From assembly GCA_028718065.1 (NCBI GenBank), contig JAQUMP010000094.1:1-9635 (forward strand): a stretch of DNA of 9,635 nucleotides, written 5' to 3'. A program made the position numbers and the translations under genes. Each line of letters begins with the position of its first letter. The stretch's first letter is position 1. Of this stretch, positions 1-6,698 are shown in pieces. A model generated the notes under the pieces. The model searched no databases. It saw nothing but the letters and a program-made list of their open reading frames with translations, and had not been told where the DNA came from. The stretch is from Chitinivibrionales bacterium. GTDB lineage: Bacteria; Fibrobacterota; Chitinivibrionia; Chitinivibrionales; FEN-1185.

Positions 1-271
1 CTAAAGCCTGGTCCCAGGTTCCATAATCGCTGGTCCCGTAAAAATTATCCCTAACCCAGGTAAACCCGAGGTTGCTTACTTTTTGAAGCGTTGCATTATC
101 CGAGGTTGAGCCATGAACGATTATACCCGCAATCGAAGCAAAACTTCCAATCCCGGCGGGCGCCGGGGTGGGCGTGTTGAACTGGGCGAATAAAAAAGCC
201 GGCAGGATGCCTCCCAGAAATAATGCGATTGCGCCCAAAGATTTTGTTTGTTGAAAAAAGCGTGAACCCAT
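1..271 (-). CDS. N-terminus of a secreted GH-A family protein, near-copy of the 2547-4829 gene (cut by left edge)
   Basis: The first 90 codons of a minus-strand gene that continues beyond position 1. The ATG at 269-271 follows a GGAGG box (279-283) with a 7-nt spacer, the same arrangement as the full-length paralogue at 2547-4829. The product starts MGSRFFQQTK, has a hydrophobic signal segment and a probable cleavage after LFA before Gln30, then enters the same GH-A barrel start, including the IAGIIVHGSTSDNA and FTWVRDNFYG strands. By hand alignment it differs from the paralogue at only residues 8, 10 and 25. At DNA level positions 1-127 are identical to 4559-4685, and all 11 coding differences lie at 128-271. 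No catalytic residue is inside the window. Function is inferred from the paralogue: a secreted glycoside hydrolase-like protein, last visible gene of the putative operon. Confidence 0.85.
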   Translation of the reverse strand, partial: MGSRFFQQTKSLGAIALFLGGILPAFLFAQFNTPTPAPAGIGSFASIAGIIVHGSTSDNATLQKVSNLGFTWVRDNFYGTSDYGTWDQAL

Positions 272-278
272 AACGTTG

Positions 279-283
279 CCTCC
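279..283 (-). promoter_or_regulatory. Ribosome binding site GGAGG of the left-edge gene
   Basis: Perfect GGAGG on the minus strand, 7 nt before the ATG at 271. It matches in sequence and spacing the box at 4837-4841 before the paralogous gene, which supports both start choices. Confidence 0.7.
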
Positions 284-327
284 ATCTTCCTGGTAAATTT
301 TATTGATTTAAATTACAGCACATGGTC

Positions 328-2415
328 CTATTTTGTCACGGTCAACAGATATTTCTTTATAAAATCCCCGGCCCTGAATTCCCGGATATAAACGTTACGC
401 GCCAGAAGAGATGCAACCGGCGCATCAACAATGTAATAGCCCGATGGCTGATAGTTGTTTACAAAAGAACACACCGTCCTGCCCTGCAAATCATAATATT
501 TTATGCTCACGAAACAGGATTTGGGAAGGGCATAGCTAATAGCGTTGCCTATTGTGTTAAAACTGAAAGATTTAATACCAGTCGAAACAAGCTTGCTATC
601 TGTTGTTGAATTATTAACCGTAAGCGTCAGGTCTATTTCCGACTGGGTATAGGCCACCCCGCCCGGATTTCCGGCGGGCACGGAATAAGCAATCACCGCT
701 ATTCTTGCCGCGCCATTCGCGACTAATGCAGCATTAAAAGACAGGGTGAATGCCCCGCCCACAGGGGTAACATCGAGGGCTACCTTGTTATTGCCATTGT
801 TCAAATCATAGGCCGCGACATTTACCCACTGCGGACCGGTCGTGCCGGTGATTGAAGTCGTTCCGGAAACCGTTGTCCCGTTTGTCGGGCTGGTAACGGT
901 AAAGGCCGTCGCGGTCGTTGACAAAACAGTTATAACGCTTGTGGCTGTTTTGCCGCCGTCCTGCGTGGTTGCCGTAACCGTATCGCTTCCGGCCGCGACA
1001 CCGGTCACCAGGCCGCTTGCATTTACAGATGCTATGGCCGTGTTGCTTGAACTCCAGGTTACGGTTTGGTTGCTTGCATCGGCGGGTGTTATTGTGGCCG
1101 CAAGTTGCTGCGTTCCCTGTAAAGCAATAGTTGCCGTTGCCGGGCTAACACTTACTTTCGTTACGGGCACGTTGACCGCGTTATTCAGGGTGAAATAGTA
1201 AACGCCGCTGGCCTCGGTCATCGTCACCGAATTGTTCGTAAGCGCCACCGCATCGCCATACTGATCTTGACAGGTTGTACCTGCCGGTTCAGTTACCGTG
1301 GCCGTCCCATTCGGCACCCACACGATTTCTACCGTGGGTGATCCGGTCAATACAATTTTCCAAATACCATTACTGGCGGCCGAACCGTCATTAGCGGCGG
1401 GGTTTAAAAAACTCTTTATGGTTTTTGTTCCAGTGATCGCGGCAACTTTCTGGAGCGCAAGATTAGCGCGGCGAAGAGTGCTCCCTTTAAAGTTGTCATC
1501 GTTCCCGAATAATGAATACCCATCGTCACCATCGCAGTAAATGCATGAGATATCAAGACCGACCATCCAGTTACAGAGCATCTGCCGGGTGGTTATATAG
1601 GCATATCGATGTTGGTCGTTCTGGGCGTCCTGGTCCAACCGGGCGCCCCATTCCGTCATCCAGTCGTTGTTCATGTTCGGAAGATACTGCTTGTAGGTAG
1701 CGCGCCACTGGACCATGTTGGGGAAGACCAATTCGGGCTTGGATTGACTATTGGGAGCGCCGTTCCACCCGTTCATCCAGTACTCATGGATCCCGATCGC
1801 GTCCACATTGCCCAGACCCGCGGCGCACATGCTTTGTTCCCATCCAAAATCAAACCGCGCTATCCCGCCCGAGGAAACAAGCGCAGAAGGATCGCCTTTA
1901 TGGACGGAGTCGGCAGTCGCCCTGCAAAGCGCCGCATAGGATGCTCCGCTGGGAAAAGGGTCGATATTGCTCGGTTCGTTCCAGATCTCATAGCGCACCA
2001 TGGTATCTCTATCTTTATACCGCGCCGCGGCCGCTTTGGCGTACCTGGCAAAGGCGGTTACCGACGCCTGGTCGGTTGGCGGGTCCGTATAAAGCGGGTT
2101 GCCATAACAGAAAATAAACAGAACCTTAAGGTTTCTTTGTTGACAAAGAGATACTATCTGGTCGAGTTGGCTCCAATTGTAAACACCGGGCGTTTGTTCG
2201 ATGTCGCGCCATTGCGGGTCCACCCGTATCCAGGTCAAACCATCCGCTTTTGCCAGATCGAGCCCGGACGTAGAAGTCGGGTTGTGCATGGCAATCCCCA
2301 TGACCGAAGCCAGTGGGGCAGTAGTCGCCGCGAAGGACCCGATAGAAAAGGACGTCATTGCCACCGCGAACGCTACCCCGGAAAAGATCGCCCTAAAAAA
2401 CATTTTTCTGTGCAT
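328..2415 (-). CDS. Secreted GH39/PslG-like glycoside hydrolase with Big_2, Ig-like and C-terminal sorting domains
   Basis: A 695-residue protein; the start at 2415 is chosen over an upstream in-frame ATG (2460) because GGAGGAGG sits 4 nt before it and a signal peptide follows at once (about 1-29, cleavage near GSFA). Residues about 32-410 form a clan GH-A barrel plus a small beta domain. It has a WIRVDPQW strand, the acid/base motif YEIWNEP (Glu147), HEYW (His210, Tyr212) and a nucleophile-type motif DWMTEWG (Glu255). The IRVD/iE/GVY/W pattern recalls GH39 and the exopolysaccharide hydrolase PslG. Then come a Big_2 domain (about 416-497), an Ig-like beta domain (about 505-600) and the tail shared with two other proteins here (613-695, ending KKYLLTVTK). 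Likely exported by Sec and sorted to the surface or outside. Substrate unknown. Both putative catalytic Glu are present, so an active retaining enzyme is expected; the exact GH family needs a profile search. Confidence 0.85.
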   Translation of the reverse strand: MHRKMFFRAIFSGVAFAVAMTSFSIGSFAATTAPLASVMGIAMHNPTSTSGLDLAKADGLTWIRVDPQWRDIEQTPGVYNWSQLDQIVSLCQQRNLKVLFIFCYGNPLYTDPPTDQASVTAFARYAKAAAARYKDRDTMVRYEIWNEPSNIDPFPSGASYAALCRATADSVHKGDPSALVSSGGIARFDFGWEQSMCAAGLGNVDAIGIHEYWMNGWNGAPNSQSKPELVFPNMVQWRATYKQYLPNMNNDWMTEWGARLDQDAQNDQHRYAYITTRQMLCNWMVGLDISCIYCDGDDGYSLFGNDDNFKGSTLRRANLALQKVAAITGTKTIKSFLNPAANDGSAASNGIWKIVLTGSPTVEIVWVPNGTATVTEPAGTTCQDQYGDAVALTNNSVTMTEASGVYYFTLNNAVNVPVTKVSVSPATATIALQGTQQLAATITPADASNQTVTWSSSNTAIASVNASGLVTGVAAGSDTVTATTQDGGKTATSVITVLSTTATAFTVTSPTNGTTVSGTTSITGTTGPQWVNVAAYDLNNGNNKVALDVTPVGGAFTLSFNAALVANGAARIAVIAYSVPAGNPGGVAYTQSEIDLTLTVNNSTTDSKLVSTGIKSFSFNTIGNAISYALPKSCFVSIKYYDLQGRTVCSFVNNYQPSGYYIVDAPVASLLARNVYIREFRAGDFIKKYLLTVTK
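331..579 (-). repeat. Shared C-terminal sorting-tail module, copy 1
   Basis: Codes for residues 613-695 of the 328-2415 protein: FSFNT, YALPKSCFVSIKYYDLQGR, VCSFVNN, then YIREFRAGDF and a basic end. Homologous copies at 2550-2789 and 7724-7960. The layout (short beta sandwich, YDLQGR turn, final strand ending in Lys/Arg at the very C-terminus) resembles Por/T9SS type A sorting domains, so it is probably a secretion or anchoring signal rather than catalytic. Confidence 0.7.
925..1170 (-). repeat. Big_2 (bacterial Ig-like) module, copy 1
   Basis: Codes for residues about 416-497 of the 328-2415 protein. It shows the classic Big_2 landmarks: VSVSPATATI, QLAATITP, VTWSSSNTAIASV, GLVTGVAAGS and the TQDGGKTATSVITV ending. 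The second copy is at 3402-3650; several blocks (VTWSSSNTAIA, LVTGVAAGS, TATTQDGGKTAT) are identical at protein level, so one was probably copied from the other. Probably a spacer or adhesion domain. Confidence 0.8.
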
Positions 2416-2546
2416 AATTCCTCCTCCAAATAAATGAGGTTTATTAATGACATAGCTCACGCTATACCCGCTATTGATGGGCGGGATTTTTAAATCTTAC
2501 CCGATTAAAATAGGAACAGTTTTTTTAGATTACAGGCGCCCTGGCC
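2416..2546 (-). other. 131-bp gap with two short hairpins (leader of the 328-2415 gene)
   Basis: The longest gap within the putative operon. It holds a CCCGC/GCGGG inverted repeat (2467-2471 with 2481-2485, 9-nt loop) and an ATAGC/GCTAT repeat (2452-2456 with 2461-2465, loop TCAC). The first hairpin is followed by a T run only on the plus strand (2487-2491). It is therefore a poor terminator for the minus-strand genes and may be a leader or processing hairpin. No convincing -35/-10 pair was found, so an internal promoter is possible but unproven. Confidence 0.3.
2420..2427 (-). promoter_or_regulatory. Ribosome binding site GGAGGAGG deciding the start at 2415
   Basis: Strong purine run GGAGGAGG on the minus strand, 4 nt before ATG 2413-2415. 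The longer open frame from 2460 would place this box inside the coding region and put 15 non-hydrophobic residues before the signal peptide, so the 2415 start is preferred. Confidence 0.75.
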
Positions 2547-4829
2547 TTATTTCGTTATGGCCATCGCCTCTTTCTTTACAAAATCACCGGCCCGCAGTTC
2601 CCGAATATAAACGTTTCGTGACAATGACGAAACCGACTGTTTAAAAGTGTAATTTCCCGGCTGTTGAACATTATTTACATAAGAACATACGGTTCTTCCC
2701 TGCAAATCATAATACTTTATACTCACAAAGCATGGTTTGGGAAGGGAATAATTAATGGCATTTGCCGTTGTGTTGATGCTGAAAGATTTATTATCCAAAA
2801 CCGCCGGCAAAACCGCGGTCGTCGGCGGCGCGGCCAATGCGGCGATTTCCGAGGCGCTCAAGGCGCGGCTATACAGGTAGACTTCGTCAAGCTTTCCCTG
2901 CGTAGTTGTCCCCACATTGCCCCGTCCGATTGCTTGCGGGGTAAAAGCTCCCGTTAAGCTTCCGGTCGCGTCCTGCACTCCGTTTAAGTAAAGCGTTAAG
3001 GTGGAACCCAGGCGGGTGATGGCGCAATGCGTCCATGTCCCGGCGGAAGTCGCGGTGGCGGCGATAACGGCGTCGCCCGAACCGGTGTAAAAACGTAACA
3101 GGCCGCCGGCAAAATTAACGTCCTGTCCGGCGCCTTCCAGACCCACGATGGCCTGATTATTACCAATGGTCCCGGTTAGGTTTACCCATGCGGCAATGGT
3201 AAAATCGCCCGGAAATACGAGATCGGGAATGTTTACCCATCCGGTCGTTCCGTTAAGGCTTACGCCGTTGCCCACTTTACCGGTTGTAAATGACGCCCCG
3301 CCGGTCAAGACGCCGGTGTCATTATTGCCGGAACCGTCGATTGCGATTGTCCCGCTCGTTTCATTAAAACTCCAGTAACCTTCCGGTCCTGAATTTGACG
3401 AAACGGTAATGGCGCCGGTCGCCGTTTTGCCGCCATCCTGGGTTGTCGCTGTAATGGTTGCGCTTCCTGCCGCAACACCGGTAACAAGACCTCCGGTGCT
3501 TACGGTGGCTATGGCCGTGTTGCTCGAACTCCAGGTTACGGCTTGGTTGGTTGCGCCGGAGGGCGTAATTGCGACTGCTAATTGCCGGGCAACGCCGGCA
3601 TTTAATTTTAAGGTTGTCGGGCTAACGCTTACGCCGGTTACGGCCACGGGCACGTCGACCGTGGTTACATAGACCGGGCCGTTGGCCGCATCGATGGTTA
3701 TATTTCCCGAAGCGGGAATCGTAATTGCATTACCGAGCATGTCTATGGCGGTCGAACCGGCACTTAACTGCACGGTTTTCTGTCCGGTGCTCATCCAGGC
3801 TGCATAGACGGTTTTCCCCGCCCCTGTCATACGGATCGCGTTTAATGAAGTTTCGTCATTGTAGATGCCATAGCTTACCAATGTCATATTTTTTGCCACG
3901 CTAAAAAGCGTCTTTACCGCCTGCGTGGCAGTTGGATGATCCAAAAGGCGGTAGTCGGAAGGATCCCCGCCGGTGGCGGCATAAAGATTGGCCATTTTAT
4001 AACCCGCGGCCCAATCGCAAATAAAATGACGCACAATTAAATAGGCAAAAGCCTTTTCATTGCCGTTAAGTTGATTAAAGGGATAGCCCATTTCAGTGTC
4101 CCAGTTTGGCAAGTTCCCGACCCCATACTGGGCTTTTGTGGCATTCCATTTTGCCGTCTCAGTTATCATGGCTTCCGGTTTACCTATGGCAGAAGGATTG
4201 CCGTCGAGTCCGGGCAGCCAATATCCATGCACGCTGGTTGCCGTAATACCGGTTAGAGCTCCCTGACTTAAACTTGAGCTCAATAATTCATTATTAAACC
4301 AGGCCGAAGAGGTTGCGGCCACTTGCGCATTTTTATCACCGGCGAGAACTGCCGGTATGGCTACCTTGGCAAATGAATTATATGAACCAAAAGAAAAACC
4401 ACTCATAAAAACTTCCGGTTCATTTGAAATTTCCCAACGCACTCCCTTGCCGGCAAAATGAGCGGCGGTTTGTGTATACCAATTGCCGATCGATCCAAGA
4501 TTCTGGTTGCCTTCGGTCATGATCCAATTGGGCTTTAATCCTAAAGAAGTGTACGTTGCTAAAGCCTGGTCCCAGGTTCCATAATCGCTGGTCCCGTAAA
4601 AATTATCCCTAACCCAGGTAAACCCGAGGTTGCTTACTTTTTGAAGCGTTGCATTATCCGAGGTTGAGCCATGAACGATTATACCTGCAATCGAAGCAAA
4701 GCTTCCAATCCCGGCGGGCGCCGGGGTGGGCGTATTGAACTGGGCGAATAAAAAACCCGGTAAAATGCCACCCAGAAATAATGCGATTGCGCCCAAAGAT
4801 GTTGTTTTTTGAAAAAAACGTGAACCCAT
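2547..4829 (-). CDS. Secreted GH-A glycoside hydrolase-like protein with Big_2, LamG and C-terminal sorting domains
   Basis: A 760-residue protein, ATG at 4829 preceded by GGAGG with a 7-nt spacer. Signal peptide about 1-29 (cleavage LFA before Gln30). Residues about 40-390 form a GH-A type barrel with its own beta domain: FTWVRDNFYG, acid/base motif WEISNEPE (Glu137), VHGYW (His201, Tyr203) and NWDTEMG (putative nucleophile Glu246). It is clearly more divergent from the other two barrels than they are from each other. Then a Big_2 domain (about 394-476), a LamG/concanavalin-like domain (about 484-668, GYWSFNETSG to LDEVYLYSRALSASEIAAL), and the shared sorting tail (681-760). LamG domains usually bind carbohydrate, so it probably tethers the enzyme to its glycan. 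Substrate not deducible. It lies 60 bp downstream of the lipoprotein gene, with no terminator between, which suggests co-transcription. A near-copy begins at 271. Confidence 0.85.
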   Translation of the reverse strand: MGSRFFQKTTSLGAIALFLGGILPGFLFAQFNTPTPAPAGIGSFASIAGIIVHGSTSDNATLQKVSNLGFTWVRDNFYGTSDYGTWDQALATYTSLGLKPNWIMTEGNQNLGSIGNWYTQTAAHFAGKGVRWEISNEPEVFMSGFSFGSYNSFAKVAIPAVLAGDKNAQVAATSSAWFNNELLSSSLSQGALTGITATSVHGYWLPGLDGNPSAIGKPEAMITETAKWNATKAQYGVGNLPNWDTEMGYPFNQLNGNEKAFAYLIVRHFICDWAAGYKMANLYAATGGDPSDYRLLDHPTATQAVKTLFSVAKNMTLVSYGIYNDETSLNAIRMTGAGKTVYAAWMSTGQKTVQLSAGSTAIDMLGNAITIPASGNITIDAANGPVYVTTVDVPVAVTGVSVSPTTLKLNAGVARQLAVAITPSGATNQAVTWSSSNTAIATVSTGGLVTGVAAGSATITATTQDGGKTATGAITVSSNSGPEGYWSFNETSGTIAIDGSGNNDTGVLTGGASFTTGKVGNGVSLNGTTGWVNIPDLVFPGDFTIAAWVNLTGTIGNNQAIVGLEGAGQDVNFAGGLLRFYTGSGDAVIAATATSAGTWTHCAITRLGSTLTLYLNGVQDATGSLTGAFTPQAIGRGNVGTTTQGKLDEVYLYSRALSASEIAALAAPPTTAVLPAVLDNKSFSINTTANAINYSLPKPCFVSIKYYDLQGRTVCSYVNNVQQPGNYTFKQSVSSLSRNVYIRELRAGDFVKKEAMAITK
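2550..2789 (-). repeat. Shared C-terminal sorting-tail module, copy 2
   Basis: Codes for residues 681-760 of the 2547-4829 protein, with the same landmarks as the other two copies: YSLPKPCFVSIKYYDLQGR, VCSYVNN and YIRELRAGDFVKK. The two Cys (700 and 715) are at the same spacing as in the other tails. Confidence 0.7.
2826..3380 (-). repeat. LamG-like module, copy 1
   Basis: Codes for residues about 484-668 of the 2547-4829 protein. The second copy is at 8000-8551 in the de-N-acetylase gene. A hand alignment gives about 30 differences in roughly 187 residues (about 84 percent identity), including long identical blocks such as THCAITRLGSTLTLYLNGV. This is far closer than the unrelated catalytic domains they are attached to, indicating recent domain transfer between the genes. 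Confidence 0.75.
3402..3650 (-). repeat. Big_2 (bacterial Ig-like) module, copy 2
   Basis: Codes for residues about 394-476 of the 2547-4829 protein, between the GH-A barrel and the LamG domain. Pairs with the copy at 925-1170; shared blocks include VTWSSSNTAIA, LVTGVAAGS and TATTQDGGKTAT. Confidence 0.8.
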
Positions 4830-4841
4830 AACATTGCCTCC
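4559..4841 (-). repeat. Second copy of the 1-283 direct repeat (RBS, signal peptide and barrel start)
   Basis: Aligned with positions 1-283 at a constant offset of 4558 bases and without gaps. Identity is perfect over the 127 bases deepest in the gene (4559-4685 against 1-127) and falls off towards the start codon. The repeat runs off the left edge, so its true length is unknown. Confidence 0.9.
4837..4841 (-). promoter_or_regulatory. Ribosome binding site GGAGG of the 2547-4829 gene
   Basis: GGAGG on the minus strand, 7 nt before ATG 4827-4829, conserved in sequence and spacing with the box at 279-283. Confidence 0.7.
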
Positions 4842-4889
4842 ATCTTCTTTTGGCTTTAAGCTCTAAGCATTGCAGAAAATTTTTGACGT

Positions 4890-6698
4890 CTATTTCCCGC
4901 CCAAAGTGAAATAATAGACACCGCTGTTCTCGTTCATTAACGCCGAAAGATTGTTGCCATTGCTTGTCAGACTGACTACGGCGCCGTATTGATCTTGACA
5001 AGAAGAACCAATCGGCGCCGTTATCGTGGCCGACCCTTTCGGCACCCAGGCAATTTCAATGCTGGGTGAACCTGTCAATTGAATGGACCAAATTCCGTTG
5101 CTATCGGTGGGGTTGGTAAAACCGGCCATCGTCCGGACGTTGGTAACTGACGCCAGTGTCTGGAGCGCCGCATTAGCACGGCGAAGGGTATTTCCATTAA
5201 AGTTGTCATCCGTGCCGAACAAGGACTGCCCCGCATCACCGTCACAATAAATAAATGACATATCAAAACCGACCATCCAATTGCAGAGCTGCTGGCGGAG
5301 GACCAAATAGGCATATCGATGCTGATCGCCCTGGCAGTCTCCGTCGGGCGGATTCGTAAAAGTCAACCCGTTTAAGTATGGTCCGGATTGGGTCATCCAA
5401 TCGGCGTTCATATTCGGCAGATACATTTTATAATTTGCGCGCCACGTTATCATTTTGCCGAAAATGTTTTCAGGGTCCGCGTTGCCGCCGTCGTCGCCCA
5501 TCCAATTCTCATGGACCGCAATCGCATCGCACCCGATACCGCCGCCCGCGGCGAGCATAAGGTTCTCGTAGGTAAAGTCAAACCAGGACAATCCGCCGGT
5601 CGAAACGAGCGCCGCCGGATCGCCTTTATGGACGGAGTCGGCGGCCGCGCGGCAGAGGGCGCCAAAAGTTGCGGCGTCTATTTTGCCGAAAACTTCCGGC
5701 TCGTTCCAGATTTCATAACGGGAACCGGTCCCCTTAAAGCGCACCGCGACGGCTTTGCAATAATTGCAATAGGCCGTGATCTGCGCCGGCGCTACCGGCG
5801 GAAAAATGCCTGTGGAATCAGACCCGCCATAGATGGAGTTGCCGTAACATAAAAGCCACAACACTTTAATGCCCCGCGAGGTCGCAAGAGACATTATGGA
5901 ATCGCTTCTTGACCAATCGTAGACGCCGGGCGTTTTCTCGACATTCTTCCAAACATCATCCACCCGTATCCAGGCAAAACCATCCGCTTTGGCAAGATCG
6001 AGCTCGGCGGCATTGGTCGCGGCATGCAAAATAATACCCATGGTCGCACCCAGCGGACTGCCGGCAGTCGCCGCAAACGACAATGCTATGGTGGAGGAAC
6101 CGCCGGGCGTCACGGAAACGCTGTCCTTGACAAGCTGCGGGACAACGGAACTTTTATTGATTGCATAATAGACCGCCAAGGCAACTTCCGCCGGGACCGA
6201 ATCCAGATCAACATAGCCATTATTGCTTTTCGGCAGGGAATAGGTGGTCGTGCCGGGGACATACAGATATCCGTTGGCGGTATCGATGTTCGCCGGGACG
6301 CCAACCTTGATCGTTCCGGTTTGCCTGATAATAGCATCGGGGACGGGCGCCGTATCGGCCCCCGAAACAGTCACGCCCAAAACAAGCGCCCGCGTTCGCG
6401 CGCTCAATTGCACGGCTTCGATATTGTAAACACCAGATCGCACGCTGTCAAGCCGATATTTTCCGGCAACGTCGGTGGTTTCGGCTTGGAGTGCGGCAGT
6501 CGCGGAATCTTTGACCGCATTAAACTGTGCGGGAACAAGCCTTACGCGGACTTTTGCCACGGGAGCGCCTTTGGGGTCCACAACACAACCCATGACCACG
6601 CCGTTGGTTGTCTCGGAAGAACCGCCACGGCCGGCAATATCAGGGGCGGTTGCACAACCCATCCACAGCAGCAGAAAAGCTAATCCTATGTTTTTCAT
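4890..6698 (-). CDS. Lipoprotein with regulatory-like beta domain and GH39-like barrel lacking the expected nucleophile
   Basis: A 602-residue protein; the frame is open to 6815, but the Met at 6698 is chosen because it overlaps the regulator stop as ATGA and starts a lipoprotein signal (MKNIGLAFLLLWMGC, lipid Cys15; lipobox slightly unusual, Trp at -3). After a Gly/Ser linker, residues about 33-97 form a carboxypeptidase-regulatory-like domain (GVVMGCVVDPKGAPV, DVAGKYRLDSV, GVYNIEAV). A second beta region reaches about 205, then a GH-A barrel with beta domain (about 214-600) very similar to the 328-2415 protein. The acid/base motif YEIWNEPE (Glu333) is kept. The nucleophile position is Gln437 (DWMTQSG against DWMTEWG), and the HEYW tyrosine is Asn398. 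It has no sorting tail, consistent with lipid anchoring. Probably a glycan-binding or sensing pseudoenzyme (inference); an alternative nucleophile cannot be excluded. Confidence 0.85.
   Translation of the reverse strand: MKNIGLAFLLLWMGCATAPDIAGRGGSSETTNGVVMGCVVDPKGAPVAKVRVRLVPAQFNAVKDSATAALQAETTDVAGKYRLDSVRSGVYNIEAVQLSARTRALVLGVTVSGADTAPVPDAIIRQTGTIKVGVPANIDTANGYLYVPGTTTYSLPKSNNGYVDLDSVPAEVALAVYYAINKSSVVPQLVKDSVSVTPGGSSTIALSFAATAGSPLGATMGIILHAATNAAELDLAKADGFAWIRVDDVWKNVEKTPGVYDWSRSDSIMSLATSRGIKVLWLLCYGNSIYGGSDSTGIFPPVAPAQITAYCNYCKAVAVRFKGTGSRYEIWNEPEVFGKIDAATFGALCRAAADSVHKGDPAALVSTGGLSWFDFTYENLMLAAGGGIGCDAIAVHENWMGDDGGNADPENIFGKMITWRANYKMYLPNMNADWMTQSGPYLNGLTFTNPPDGDCQGDQHRYAYLVLRQQLCNWMVGFDMSFIYCDGDAGQSLFGTDDNFNGNTLRRANAALQTLASVTNVRTMAGFTNPTDSNGIWSIQLTGSPSIEIAWVPKGSATITAPIGSSCQDQYGAVVSLTSNGNNLSALMNENSGVYYFTLGGK
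6695..6698 (-). other. ATGA stop/start overlap coupling regulator and lipoprotein
   Basis: The minus strand reads GCATGA: TGA (6695-6697) ends the regulator and ATG (6696-6698) starts the lipoprotein. A weak GGGGCAGG box precedes it inside the regulator's last codons. Such overlaps usually mean reinitiation and fixed stoichiometry. Confidence 0.8.

Noticed and set aside
1609..2433. 274-codon open frame on the plus strand
   Set aside because: Lies wholly antisense to the signal peptide and barrel of the 328-2415 gene. Its product is Arg/Pro/His-rich with no recognisable fold, and it has no convincing RBS.
2416..2460. Upstream ATG start for the 328-2415 gene
   Set aside because: The extra 15 residues would bury a strong GGAGGAGG box inside the coding region and displace the signal peptide.
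6024..6683. 219-codon open frame on the plus strand
   Set aside because: Antisense to the lipoprotein gene, low-complexity composition (Arg, Gly, Asp, His), typical of a shadow frame in GC-balanced coding DNA.
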